Shown here piece by piece: positions 20,546-31,297 of a DNA stretch of 64,000 nt. Where the stretch lies: positions 130,445,182 to 130,509,181 of the forward strand of contig CM043967.1 of the NCBI GenBank assembly GCA_014529385.2. Reading direction: 5' to 3'. Numbering within the stretch: the first letter of the stretch is position 1; every line of letters begins with the position of its first letter. The stretch comes from Adiantum capillus-veneris. Lineage: Eukaryota > Streptophyta > Polypodiopsida > Polypodiales > Pteridaceae. Below the pieces are notes generated by a model. The model was not told the DNA's origin, ran no database searches, and worked only from the letters and a program-made list of their open reading frames with translations. The position numbers and the translations under genes were made by a program.

Positions 20546-22735
20546 ATGGGCCGAACCAAGCGTCCCGAGTGGCAGTATGTGCAACAAGTGAAGAGTCTTC
20601 CAAAAGGAAAATGGACTTGTAAATGTAATTTTTGTGGGCATTCATGGGACGGTGGTCCTTTGCGTATCCGTGCACATATTTTGGGCATTGCTGGCCATGG
20701 TGTGGGAGGCCCATGTGATGAGGCCCCAGCATATGTTGTAGAGATTGTCACAAGATTGCATGCAGATGCAAGGCCAGAGGGAGAAGACAGAGCTGCTTTT
20801 GTAGATGCACTGGTCAATGATTTGGAAGGAGATGCCTCTCAAGCTCAAGGAAGTGCTTCAATGAGTACGCATGCTAAGGGAACAACTAATGTAAGTGGCT
20901 CTTCCAAGTCCAATGTGGGGTCCTCAAGCAAAAAGAGGAAGGTTTCTCAAGGGGGTTTGGCGAGTGCATTTGGCTTGCAAACACGGAAGCAAGCAGACCA
21001 AGCCTTGCGCAGGTTTTTTTATGCTGAGGATGTTCCTACATGGAAAGTAAGGAGCCCTTACTTTTTGCAAATGGTGAAAGCTATTGAGCAAGCAGGTCCT
21101 TCGTATGTTCCCCCCTCTTATCATGCTTTGCGCACCAAAGAATTGAATGAGGAGGTTAAATGCGTAAAGACTGAGATCATGGGTGTACGCGAGAAATGGA
21201 AAAGATATGGATGCTCTATAGTGTGTGATGGATGGTCTGACACTAGGCGCAGGCCTATCATTAACTTTCTTGCATGCTCTATTCATGGGTCAGTGTTTTT
21301 GAAAGCTATAGACACATCTGGGGAAACAAAGACATCCGAATTTATTTTTAAGCATCTGAAACAGGTTATCAGAGAGATTGGCCCATCAAATGTTGTGCAG
21401 GTATGCATGGACAATGCAACCAATTGTGTTGGTGCTGGGGAGATGATTGAAAGGGAGTGGAAACACATTTTTTTTACCAGATGTGCTTGCCATTGCTTGG
21501 ACCTTTTGTTTGAGGACATTGGACAGATTGGTTGGGTTGGAAAAGTGCTTGAGGATGCAACAAAGATTGTCACATTTGTGACAAGAAAATCTACTGTGTT
21601 GGCATTGTTTCGGCAACTTAGCAAGAAGGACTTGGTCAAGCCGTCAGCCACTCGATTTGCGTACTACTTTATTATGTTGGCCAATCTTGTGGATGAGAGA
21701 TGCATGCAAGGTATGCGCAAGCTTATGATTGATGACAAATTTGTTAAGATGAAGAGATCCAAGACTCAAAAGGCTACTGAGGTCTCGAACATTGTGTTTA
21801 ATGCATCCTTTTGGCAAGAGGCAAGGCTGATTTTGAAAATGTGTGCTCCGATTTTGAAAATTCTCCGTTTGGCTGATAGGGAAGGAGCCACCATGGGGCT
21901 TATGTACGAGCTTACGGATCGCATGGTAGAGCAAATTGAAAACATGCAAGGCATTGATGCTGCAAGGATGAGAGAGATTAGGGATCTATGCATTCAAAGA
22001 TGGAATATGTTGCACACACCGTTACATGCTGTTGGATACATGTTGCATCCCATATGGCGAGGAAGAGGGCAAGAAAGTGATGGCGAGGTGCATGAAGGAT
22101 GGATGACATTCTTGGACAGGTACACCAAGGGTGATTTGACCTTGCAAGGCACCCTAATTGATGAGTTTGACATTTATAAAGCTGAAAGCAAGTCATTTGC
22201 TCATCCAATTGCAAAAGATGCATTGAGGATGCAAGAGGGAGTGAAATGGTGGGAAACTTTTGGGGCTTGCACACCTGCTTTGCAAGCTCTTGCTTTGAGA
22301 GTGCTTTCGCAAGGGACATGTGCCTCTCCATGTGAGAGAAATTGGAGCACCTTCTCTCTCATTCATACCAAGAGAAGAAATAGGCTACTCCCATCTCATA
22401 CAGAGAAGCTTGTGTACATACACACGAACTTGAGGCTCATATCCAAAATCAAAGAGCGCGTCTATGAGAGAATGGAGGTCACATTGGAAATGCTCAATAA
22501 GGAAAAAGATGAGGACCGCTTGCTTGCCTTGCAAGAGATTCAGGAGGACATTGCAGAGAGTACTACAGATGCGATAGAGCCTATTCCCATTGCTGGGACC
22601 AGTCATATTGGGGCATCATGCTCAGTTGGTGGTGATGAGGATGAGGATGAGGATGAGGATGAGGACGAGGATGAGGACGAGGAGGAGGATGATGTTGCTT
22701 ATGACGATGAGGATGTGAGCTATGGTGAGAGTTAG
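20546..22735 (+). CDS. hAT transposase, BED finger-DUF659-hAT dimerisation type
   Basis: 729 codons from the ATG at 20546. The frame is open back to 20357, but the extra 63 residues are low complexity and MGRTKRPEW looks like the natural start. A BED-type zinc finger sits at residues 25-51 (CNFC and two His). The DUF659/RNase H-like core carries CDGWSD (Asp near 228) and MDNATN (Asp near 288). The C-terminal dimerisation region has CASPCERNWS, with the catalytic Glu near 597, then KLVYIHTNLRL. An acidic Asp/Glu tail (DNA GAGGAT repeats, 22633-22690) closes the protein. It cuts and pastes the element ends in the nucleus. There are no stops or shifts, and all three catalytic acids are present. 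Terminal repeats and target duplication argue against a domesticated gene. Confidence 0.92.
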   Translation: MGRTKRPEWQYVQQVKSLPKGKWTCKCNFCGHSWDGGPLRIRAHILGIAGHGVGGPCDEAPAYVVEIVTRLHADARPEGEDRAAFVDALVNDLEGDASQAQGSASMSTHAKGTTNVSGSSKSNVGSSSKKRKVSQGGLASAFGLQTRKQADQALRRFFYAEDVPTWKVRSPYFLQMVKAIEQAGPSYVPPSYHALRTKELNEEVKCVKTEIMGVREKWKRYGCSIVCDGWSDTRRRPIINFLACSIHGSVFLKAIDTSGETKTSEFIFKHLKQVIREIGPSNVVQVCMDNATNCVGAGEMIEREWKHIFFTRCACHCLDLLFEDIGQIGWVGKVLEDATKIVTFVTRKSTVLALFRQLSKKDLVKPSATRFAYYFIMLANLVDERCMQGMRKLMIDDKFVKMKRSKTQKATEVSNIVFNASFWQEARLILKMCAPILKILRLADREGATMGLMYELTDRMVEQIENMQGIDAARMREIRDLCIQRWNMLHTPLHAVGYMLHPIWRGRGQESDGEVHEGWMTFLDRYTKGDLTLQGTLIDEFDIYKAESKSFAHPIAKDALRMQEGVKWWETFGACTPALQALALRVLSQGTCASPCERNWSTFSLIHTKRRNRLLPSHTEKLVYIHTNLRLISKIKERVYERMEVTLEMLNKEKDEDRLLALQEIQEDIAESTTDAIEPIPIAGTSHIGASCSVGGDEDEDEDEDEDEDEDEEEDDVAYDDEDVSYGES

Positions 22736-23285
22736 AGCTCACTGTGCCTGGCCGCCTGCTTATGGAGTCTGGACCATGGTTTTTGACATTTACTTATGCG
22801 GCATGCCGTTACCCGTATGGTGTTTTTTTCACTGTTGACTCTAGAGTCTACAGTTTAGATTCTAGCCTCTAGTCTCGCCTCCCTACTTATGTTTTGGATT
22901 CAGCCTTCAGGAGACTACACTCCTGATTCCTGAATGTTTTTGGCTTGCTTCTATTGTCCTGACTCTTGACTCCTTTCTGTTTGGAGGTTACTTTATCAAT
23001 CATTACTTAGAGGTCTGAGGCACCATCTTGATTCTCTCCAATCTCGACTCTCCAGACTCCTGAGTCCACTTTTAATTTCTAAAGTTTCTATGGTTTTAAG
23101 TTTTAACTTTTGTTTGTCTATAAACTTATAAAGTTTTAAACATGGTGGTGCAGTAAGTATTTCTACAATTACTATGTAGCATCCTAAGACTGACGTGTGG
23201 AATTTTGGGTGGTCTGATCCGTACTTATTCCGTACTTCCGTACCCGTGTGCGTCCGACGTGTGATTGACGTATGGAAAAACTATG
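22736..23285 (+). other. hAT 3' untranslated and subterminal region
   Basis: Non-coding, T-rich, with direct repeats of GACTC/CTCC words. The end (23219-23285) holds CCGTACTT, CCGTACTTCC and CCGTACCC plus the inverted terminus. Confidence 0.7.
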
Positions 23286-24631
23286 GTATGGCCAATGTGA
23301 ACGGTAGATTCACCCGCAGACGGGAAGTGGTCGGCACTGGAATTCGTATGGTAAGAGGATGTCTAGGCTCAGAGCAAGATCATATAGGTCCCCTCGTCGC
23401 ACTTAGCAAGTTGGTGGATACTAGGAAGTGAACTCAATTAAGGCGTAAAGTCAAGGTGGGACTACCAACAAAAAGTATCCGACAGTTCGGCCACATTGCA
23501 CTTTTGGATGCGGCTCCAATGAGGATAGATGGTCAGAAGACCAGTGGGAGCCCAACAGAAGCATCTCCTAAAATTTAGGGAACTGCTATTTTGGGCCGTG
23601 AAATGTGTTCGCGTCATTACCTCCGGTATGACTAGGGGAACATTTTATAACTCTGCCGTGAAGTCAACTGGGCAACCGGTCAGGATATTTTTAAGCGGCG
23701 AACCCGAAACGGGCAAATGCTTGTAAATGCGCCAAGTGTCGAATTTTCATGCACTTTCCTCTTGCAGAAGAAGTGGCGCTGAATTTTATGCTGGGAGAGG
23801 CCTCATTTCAGCTTTTGTCACAGGTTAAGAGCTATGGAGTGCTTCCTTTCCCTCTCATGTACAGTGTGGTGCTAGGAGTGATGCCCTGCACACTACACAC
23901 TGCTCTCTCTCTCCCCTACGTGCAGTTATGTGATGCCCCACAAGAGGGCTACTCATTTGACTGATGTACAGTTGTGTGGGTTCATGCTTTTATGCTGAGG
24001 CAAGAGCCTCCTTGAGCAGGAACAAGGGTAGCTCACTGCTGCTCCAAAGCAGGCACTGGTGAGGGTCATAACCTCACCGTACAGGTGCAAAATCAGCGCT
24101 GTCTATGCGCTGTAAATTCACTGTTTTTCAGCCGTACGGACGCCAGGATCATTGGGAATCGTGCCCCACTGGCAAAGGACAGTTAGGGGACTGTTTGGGG
24201 CTGAAAACAAGGCAAAAACCAATAAATACAGCGTGCTGAATTTACTGTTTTTGGACAGGAATCAGAGGGTATACGCCAGTGCAAGCGAGTTCCAGCAGGG
24301 GAATTGGTTTCGCGCAAGTTTTGGGGCTGTTATGCTACCGAAATTTGGCCAAATCAAATGGTATCTAGGTGGATACACGTGAAGGATTCCCAGGACCTTA
24401 CCTTGTAATTTACCCTCCTAAAGAATAAAGAAATACCGAAAGGGGCGCCAATTTTGGGGCCTACAGGTTGTCGGCGTCTGCTCGGAGCATTCTAGCTTCC
24501 GAGCCGTGTGTGTGTTCAAGTGTTAACTCCCGTCGCAGGTTCTCTTTGCAAAGTGCTCTGTGTGTGTGTCTAAAGTAAAGAATTTCGGGTGAAAGCCAAC
24601 GCCTACCACCCTACGGGCCGGTTTCACAACT

Positions 24632-25490
24632 TCTCAGCAAGACCAACCCCCGCGACAACTCTGGCATTTTCTCTCAACAGAAGGCCTAGCGGTTTTGCAC
24701 CAGATCAGCCAGCGTTTTTTGCAATTGCAGATTCCCGACGACAGTAGACAGCAGATCAGCCTTAGCGTTAGCAGATTCCCACAACAACACAACAGATTCC
24801 CTAGCGTTAGCAGATTTCCCCGCAAGGTCAGTTTTCAGCCCTAGCCTTTTTGGTTTGTAGATCAACCTTAGCGTTTTTGCAGATCTTCGCGACAGAATCA
24901 GCCCATAGACCAGCGTTTTCATATTTCAGCAGTTAGACATCGCAAAAGAAGTCCCGAACCTCGTAGATCTCACCTTCCCACAACAGATCCTCGCCGCACG
25001 GTCAAATTCCGCAAGGTTTACAGATTCAGCCCGGAAAACGCAGATTTCAGCATCTGCGTTTTCAGCGCGTCGTCGTCGCATTGTCGCCATCGACATCATC
25101 ACCGACATAGAGTCAGAATTCAGCAGATAAAGATTTGCAAATTTCAGCCCTTAGCAATTTCACTCTTCAGCCCGTCTCGTTGTTGACATCGTCGACAAGT
25201 CCAAGCATTGTAGAGATTTGTGCAATCAATAGTAGACCGCTCTCGCCATAGAGAGTGGGGCCTTCGGAGGAGGGTTTTACAACATCTCTGGTGTCATATT
25301 CTCTTCTCTATCCATCTCTCAGTCTCATGCACTTTCATTCACAGTCTCCATTCACTTTGTTTGTGTCCATTGCACTCTCTCATTAAGAACGGAAGGCTCT
25401 CCCTTCCATAAGAACAAAAAGGAACCTTGAGCACAGTTCGGAGCACTCATCTTGAGCAAAGTTCAAACATTCATTCCGCTGCACCTTACA
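24632..25490 (+). repeat. B1 5' LTR, second part
   Basis: Continues 19597-19983 after the D/hAT insertion. Several GCGTTTT words, a conserved stem-loop near 25238 (CTCTC-GCCATA-GAGAG), ends CCGCTGCACCTTACA. Confidence 0.9.
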
Positions 25491-25491
25491 T

Positions 25492-25503
25492 TGGTATCAG
25501 AGC
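25492..25503 (+). promoter_or_regulatory. B1 primer-binding site, initiator-Met type
   Basis: TGGTATCAGAGC one base after the LTR. Confidence 0.9.
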
Positions 25504-25951
25504 TTTGGCAGCGTTCTGTATCACTCAAGGAAAGAACCACGAGAACCACATAATTTGTTTTTGCTTGTTGAGGTCACACGAACCCAAGTTTGCTTGGGCG
25601 TGTCGATTCCTAATCGTGTTTTTGAAGAGTGACAGGAATCCCAAGAACGAACGGCTTGTCCAGCCTCCCCTTGTGCCTCTTTTCACTCATTGAGAGCGGA
25701 CCGTGCACTTAGCGGCCGGCCAATCGACGTGAGATGGGAAAAAGCAACCTTGGTGTGAGCGCAAGGCCGCCAAGGGGGGCGCCAGCGGAAAAGAGTAGAA
25801 CTTGGGTGAAGAGAAGATCCTTCTCTAACACAGATTGCAAGCGAAAGAAGAACCTCAAGACCCGCAAGAACCTCAAGAACTCAAGAACCCCAAGAACCCA
25901 AGTTCCTTGTGAACTTAAGAACCCAAGACCACAAGAACCCATGACTTCAAG

Positions 25952-27067
25952 ATGGTCATCACTCGAAGCGGAATGGATACTTCGCTTAGAGGTGATGAGC
26001 ATGAGAGAGGCGAAGAATTTTCCGCACCAGGAGGTTTTTCCGACCCTCCCCCTTCCCCATCTACGGCAAGGATTGCACTAACTCCTATGGAGGCTTTTGA
26101 CAAGAGGATGATGGACAGGAAGTTAGAAAGCGAAGAAAGAATAGCAGCCATAGAGCGCAAATGCCAAGAAAGAATGGCAGCCATAGCGCGTGAGAGCGAG
26201 CAAGCACGCTTGGAAGCCAAAGAAAGACAAGTCAAATTTGATCGCGAGAACAACGAAAGACAAGCAGGACATGACCGCGAGAACAAAGCAAGACAAGAGA
26301 AGAGCGACCAACACATGAAAGAGTTGTGGCGACTTTTTTCTATTGTGCAGGCGCAATTTGCACAGAATCAAGAGAAGGAGACTCTCTCAGTCTCTTCTTC
26401 TCCAAAGCATGACACACAGGATTTGCATGATGAATTGCATGATAATGATGAGCATGATGATTTGGATGATAAGGACAAGCATGATGATTTGCATGATCAA
26501 GATATGATTTCTAACAACCATGATGATTTGCATGAAGATGAGGTGATTGTTCACAAGGATGATGTGTTAGTTGATACTTTCTATAGTGAAGCTAACCTCA
26601 TTGCAGAGACGATCAATCACGAAGCACCGATCTTGGCTCTCGAGTCGAGGTCCAAACAACCCCCTCAGGAAGAACCGATCTTGGCTCTCGAGCCTAGGTC
26701 CAATGAACCCCCACAGGAAGTACTATGCGTTCGCATGATTAGTCAGCACGCAGTGATCGAGTGTTTCATTCGTGATCGTTTCCTGTATTTTAGTCAACGT
26801 CTTTATGTGATCCCTTTTCCTAGGCATGACATATTGTACGTTGAGCACGATTCACTCATGGATGAGCACGGATGTATGCGGATTATTCATGAAAAGCTGA
26901 AAAGTATGCATTCAAGGACGTTCCATGTCTCTTCCTTGGCACAACACAGTCGTAGAAAGAGCGCAAGAAAGTATGAGCACCAAGCATGGGCATTTCCGTT
27001 GTGTTTTGCCACAGCTGATGGATTTAGAGAGAAAAATTCGATCTCATTGTTTTCGTGTGTGTGGTGA
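25952..27067 (+). CDS. Family B protein: coiled coil, acidic His-Asp repeat, unknown function
   Basis: 371 codons. After an N-terminal tail (SGMDTSLRGDEHERGEE) a strongly charged coiled coil spans about residues 50-125 (repeated ER/KRQ and DRENNERQ units). An acidic repeat follows (HDDLHD, HDDLDD, HDDLHEDE) at about 150-205, then two copies of a short EEPILALE-type block and a folded-looking region (VIECFIRDRFLYFSQRLYVIP). No zinc knuckle, protease or polymerase motif is seen. By position (after PBS and leader) it stands where Gag belongs, so a structural role is my inference only. Its 3' end is probably frameshifted near 27000-27060: the next 380 bp continue in another frame that is conserved in B2. 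Confidence 0.55.
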   Translation: MVITRSGMDTSLRGDEHERGEEFSAPGGFSDPPPSPSTARIALTPMEAFDKRMMDRKLESEERIAAIERKCQERMAAIARESEQARLEAKERQVKFDRENNERQAGHDRENKARQEKSDQHMKELWRLFSIVQAQFAQNQEKETLSVSSSPKHDTQDLHDELHDNDEHDDLDDKDKHDDLHDQDMISNNHDDLHEDEVIVHKDDVLVDTFYSEANLIAETINHEAPILALESRSKQPPQEEPILALEPRSNEPPQEVLCVRMISQHAVIECFIRDRFLYFSQRLYVIPFPRHDILYVEHDSLMDEHGCMRIIHEKLKSMHSRTFHVSSLAQHSRRKSARKYEHQAWAFPLCFATADGFREKNSISLFSCVW

Positions 27068-27461
27068 ACGGTTTGGCACTCCATCTATTTGTTCATCTAC
27101 ATTGCATGCACAGTCTTTAGAGAAGACGGGAATTTTTCCAGTCACTTTACACGGAATGGGTATGTTCATATTTTTGTGTTGGAAGTGGTTTCAAGAATTT
27201 TCAGTCTCGGAGATTCTTGAAGACGGTAGACGCATGACTACAGACGAAGTTGAAGCATCGAAGGAGCCACAGAAGACTGTGTCGCTTTTGGCGCAGGCGA
27301 AAGAAGAAAGCGTTGCAGGCCTTTATGAAGTTCAAGTATCGCACGACCCCCACATCAGAGTGGGCCGGCGAAGACTCCTTACAAGGATTCCGGATATTGT
27401 TGGCGATCTCCCTCAACACCATACAGTTCGGTACCAGTACCTCACTTTAAAAAGGAGGGGA
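27068..27461 (+). pseudogene. Family B protein, C-terminal part in a shifted frame
   Basis: The frame reading ERFGTPSICSSTLH, then FPVTLHGMGMFIFLCWKW and LYEVQVSHDPHIR, with HHTVRYQYLTLKRRG at the end, matches the B2 frame 43736-44146 almost residue for residue. That conservation supports real coding. It runs past the polypurine tract into the LTR and stops at 27512. Confidence 0.55.
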
Positions 27462-28671
27462 TGTCACGTGACACATCCAACCCTTTGTGTCCGTGGACAA
27501 GCTACAACATGACCAGGGTTCGGTTCAGTCAAGTCAGTCTAGAATAGGAAGTGATCTGGCACTTTTGTGAGTCTGTTCGCAGACCGTGCATGTCCAGACA
27601 CTTAGATTAGATGCATATCCTCTAGTTGCACACAGCATGACCATCACATTCCAGTCAGATCCCATTAGTAGCATTTTTACAGTGCATAGACCTATTTTCC
27701 CTATTTTTGACATTTTTCACTTATTATTTTTAAGTGACTTTTGTTGGAAAGTAGGTAGGGCAATTTTGCTAAGTTAATATATAAGCAAACCAGAGTTAGC
27801 ACTTTCTGGCAGAAGAGGCAGCAGGAGCACCTTGCTCAACAGGCAACTTCTCAACAAGACCAACCCCCGCAACAACTCTGGCGTTTTCTCTCAACAGAAG
27901 GCCTAGCGTTTTTGCACCAGATCAGCCAGCGTTTTTGCAATTGCAGATTCCCGGCGACAGTAGACAGCAGATCAGCCCTAGCATTAGCAGATTTCCCCGC
28001 AAGGTCAATTTTCAGCCCTAGCGTTTTTGGTCTGCAGATCAACCTCAGCGTTTTTGCAGATCTTCACAACAGAATCAGCACATAGACCAGCGTTTTCATA
28101 TTTCAGCAGTTAGACATCACAGAAGAAGTCCCGAACCTCGCAGATCTCACCTTCCCACAGCAGATCCTCGTCGCACGGTCAGATTCCGCAAGGTTTACAG
28201 ATTCAGCCTGGAAAACGCAGATTTCAGCATCTGCAGTCTCAGCGCGTCGTCGTCGCATCGTCGCCATCGACATCATCACCGACATAGAGTCAAAATTCAG
28301 CAGATAAAGATTTGCAGATTTCAGCCCTTGGCGATTTCAGTCTTCAGCCCGTCTCGTCGTCGTCCTCATGGTGGTCGACATCATCGGCAAGTCCAAGCAT
28401 TGTAGAGATTTGTGCAATCAATAGTAGACCGCTCTCGCCATAGAGAGTGGGGCCTTCGGAGGAGGGTTTGACAACATCTTGGTGTCGTATTCTCTTCTCT
28501 CTCTATATCTCAGTCTCATGCACTTTCATTCACAGTGTCCATCCACTTTGTTTGTGTCCATTGCACTCTCTCATTAAGAACGGAAGGCTATCCCTTCCAT
28601 AAGAACAAAAGGAACCTTGAGCACAGTTCGGAGCACAAATCTTGAGCAAAGTTCAAACACTGCACCTAACA
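27462..28671 (+). repeat. B1 3' LTR
   Basis: TGTCACGTGACAC...CTGCACCTAACA, 1,210 bp. Polypurine tract just upstream. TATA-like ATATATAAG near 27777, GCGTTTT words, stem-loop near 28430. Confidence 0.9.
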
Positions 28672-28676
28672 CTCAG

Positions 28677-28890
28677 AGACGGATCACAGACTTCTTTAGA
28701 GGGGACACTGGGTAGCCAGAGGAGCAGCTACCACAGCAGAGCTCACATTCTCCTCACACCAGAGGCACGTTGATCGATCGAGCTAGGGAAATCTAGACGC
28801 CCACAACTGCGGAGGACTACATAGCATCAACGGAGGCTGCATGAGAGGATTCGGATCACTTTGGCCCAACATGCACGACGCCCGGTAAGA
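28677..28890 (+). pseudogene. LINE F1, last coding piece
   Basis: It resumes after the B1 target duplication. ITDFFRGD matches LTDFFQRV in F2 (45880), then the reading decays. The 3' end of the LINE is not sharp. Confidence 0.6.
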
Positions 28891-29319
28891 CTATTTATAT
28901 ATATACCTTCATAAGTTCAGAATAGTCCGAACTCACGAATTATAAGAGGGAATAAAGCACTCATAAAACTATAAAAACAAGTGACACAAGAATAAGAAGA
29001 AACGAAAAGAAAAAAGACTAAATCACTTGAAACAAAACTAGATAAAACAAAATATTATTAACTTAAAAATGCTTTTAGAAAAGTCATGCGTAAAATAAGT
29101 TCACGCAGTTACTTGGATAAAACTTCAAACAAGTACTCAACTTTAAACAAAAAAGGATAAGATATTTAAAAAACTTAATTGTAAAAATCAAACTTCACAC
29201 AACAACTTCTAAAGAAACAAATTTTTAAGTCCTAACATAGGCTAAATACGAAATCAAAAAATGAATACTACTACAAACCTACGAAGAAGAGGCTGCAAAT
29301 AATCAAATAAGTACAAAGA
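28891..29319. other. AT-rich stretch without recognised features
   Basis: Very A-rich on the plus strand, no long frame, no match to other parts of the window. It might include the F1 tail. Confidence 0.6.
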
Positions 29320-29434
29320 TGTTTGCATTCTAGGAAGTCACATTCAATGTCTCTTCCTTGGCATGACACAGTCGTAGAAAGATCACAAGACGAATTGAGC
29401 ATCAAGCCTCGGCATGTCCATTGATTTGCCACAG
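29320..29434 (+). mobile_element. B2 element, internal fragment left of the LINE
   Basis: Matches B1 26905-27015 (TGTCTCTTCCTTGGCA, CACAGTCGTAGAAAG). It ends in TGATTTGCCACAG (29422-29434), one copy of the LINE target duplication. The element's 5' LTR and most of its ORF are missing on the left. Confidence 0.75.
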
Positions 29435-29559
29435 GTTTTTTTTCCGAGAAAAAGATCCTTCAGTTACTGAAACTGCCCATAGGGCTACAACCACCTCTGC
29501 AAGAGAGGGCTACAACAACCATGGTGGGAGACTCTCCCAATGAAAAAAAACCAACATAT

Positions 29560-31292
29560 GTACAATGGGGCTAAATCAAGAAATGGGGCGAGGGAAAAGC
29601 CACACAGGTGGTCGGTAGTGACGTCGGAGTACACCTTGGACCATGGTGTAGAAAGGCCCAGGACGCCAGAGTCGAAGGAAAGCCTCTCTGCGCTCCCGCA
29701 TGCGGTCGAAGCTGCTCTGTAGTCCCTCGAGCTGTCCTCTGAGAGTGTGGATCAGCTCTAGCCAAAAATCGCGAACAGTCTCTGCTGGTGGCACGGGGCG
29801 AGCCTCATAGATGCGGAAGCAACGGGCCCGCCAGATGAACCAAAGTGTCAAGCCACCGATGAGCTCCCAACACTACACTCTCTCACTACACCACTCCTAT
29901 GGAGTAAGCTCTGTAGCAGGCTGGAGTGTCGGTCGCCCCTCCTGCAACACTATCATCCTGCTAGTGGAAGATAGCTCAAACTGAAGTGCCGGGCCTAAGA
30001 GGGTGGACCAAGCCGCTGCTCCCGAAGTGTACTGTCGAGCCGTGGAGAGAGCAGGCATCAGTCGAAGAACTCGTAGTCACACCTGCTGGGCCGAGGGACA
30101 GTCCCAAAGACAGTGACGCTGACTCTCCACAAGATGGTCACAAGCTGCACATGCGGCCGAGAGACCACTATGCACTAGCCACCAACTGCTATAGCTCTGT
30201 GTGCGACCAGCCACTGAAACAAGGTGACTCGCCTTGGCTGTCTGGAGTCCCACAACCGCTCCCAAAATGCTGCCAAGAACTCAGCTGTGAGACTCTCCTA
30301 ACCAAAGGAAGTTCCTGATCAGCCTCTCTACCTGGCTGATACAAGAACTCGAGAAGATCCAGCAGGAAGTGATGTACCACATAGTCGCCAACAACACCTG
30401 GTTGGCAACTACTACTCTACCAGCCGTGCTGACCTCCAGTGTAACAACTTTCTCCTGATAGACAGGAGAAGGGGAGCAATCTGCTGCTCGGGAGACAAGT
30501 CCAAACCAACCTGACAACCCAAGTACCGAACTGCAGTCCCTGGGGGAATCCACCTAAAACCCTCTCCAAGCATCCAATCTGGCATAGGAGCACTACCAAC
30601 CGAGAAAGCCACTGTCTTTCTCCAGTTGATCAATGCGCCCGATGCACAACAGAAGGTCTCCAAAGCCTGCTCACACCTGTGAAGGTTGGCCTCTTGGCCA
30701 TCTAAGTACAAGGCTGAGTCGTCGGCAAACTCAGCGTCCAATAGCTCATCTCCCCGAATAGGAAGTGCTAAGCCCCGTAGACCAACCTGCTGCGACACCA
30801 AAAACCTGCTCATCACCTCCGCATAGAACAGAAAGAGGAAGGGGGCAAGAGGACAGCCCTGTCTGACTGAGCGTGTAAGCATGAAGCGATCACCTCTACC
30901 TCTTGCCAAGAGTACTTGACTATGAGCCTGTCTGTACAAAGCTGACACCCCTCTGTTCCAAGCATCTGAGAAGCCCATCCTGCACAGAGTTCCCTCAAGA
31001 AAGTCCCAGTCAACTCTGTCATATGCCTTCTTAAAATCGAGAAGAAGAATCACGAGGTCCTCACCCCGGAGCCGTGCCAGGGCAGAAGCCTCCCAAAAAG
31101 TAAAGATGTTGTCAAGGATACTGCGTTCCTTGACAAAACCTGTCTGAGTCCCATGTATAAGGCTCTCTAGAGGTGGCTGAATCCTCAAACTTAGAGCCTT
31201 GGCAAGAATTTTGTAGGCTTGAGGATGGTGATGGGGCGCCACTGTCGAATCTCATCCAAGGAGCCACCCTCCTTGGGAATGAGGTAGATCAG
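29560..31292 (-). pseudogene. LINE RT core, thumb and C-terminal zinc region
   Basis: It resumes after the LTR element with LIYLIPKEGG and RQWRPITIL. A shift of frame follows near 31230, then a 276-codon frame: LVILLLDFKKAYDRVDWDF (catalytic Asp), SVRQGCPLAPFLF and LDAEFADDSALY (catalytic FADD). Another shift near 30412 leads to the thumb (VERLIRNFLWLG). A zf-RVT-like Cys/His segment (CAACDHLVESQRHCLWDC) is at 30077-30265. The tail reads FWLELIHTLRG in 29576-29851. The RT would copy LINE RNA at the nicked target; the split frames show it no longer does. Confidence 0.88.
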
Positions 31293-31297
31293 GCCCT

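Larger units (their letters stand above)
20130..23285 (+). mobile_element. Complete hAT DNA transposon
   Basis: The 8-bp target duplication GTATGGCC (20122-20129, 23286-23293) is perfect, and the empty site exists in the D LTR at 47073-48633 (near 48500). Terminal inverted repeats are CATAGTTTTT. Subterminal regions hold several TACGG/CGTAC words on both sides (20150-20215, 23219-23270), probable transposase-binding sites. One uninterrupted transposase gene fills the middle. All parts needed for movement are present. Confidence 0.93.
19984..24626 (+). repeat. Solo LTR of family D, split by a hAT transposon
   Basis: TGTCACGAGGACG...CCGGTTTCA, flanked by CAACT (19979-19983, 24627-24631). The uninterrupted B target is seen in the B1 3' LTR near 27845. 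Its own sequence is 19984-20129 plus 23294-24626, about 1.48 kb. It matches the reverse complement of 47073-48633 and 1207-2684. Hairpin motif at 24427-24461. Confidence 0.9.
19597..28671 (+). mobile_element. B1: LTR element with its own ORF and no recognisable pol
   Basis: The LTRs begin TGTCACGTGACAC and end ACCTTACA/ACCTAACA. Target duplication CTCAG (19592-19596 and 28672-28676) lies within LINE F1. The 5' LTR is split by a solo D LTR carrying a hAT transposon. The internal region is only 1,971 bp (25491-27461): primer-binding site, a leader of about 450 bp, one protein frame and a polypurine tract (AAAAAGGAGGGGA). No protease, RT or integrase motif is found in any frame, so it is non-autonomous. 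Confidence 0.9.

Noticed and set aside
20130-23285. A domesticated host gene derived from hAT
   Set aside because: Terminal repeats, 8-bp duplication and an empty site in a sister LTR show a mobile copy.
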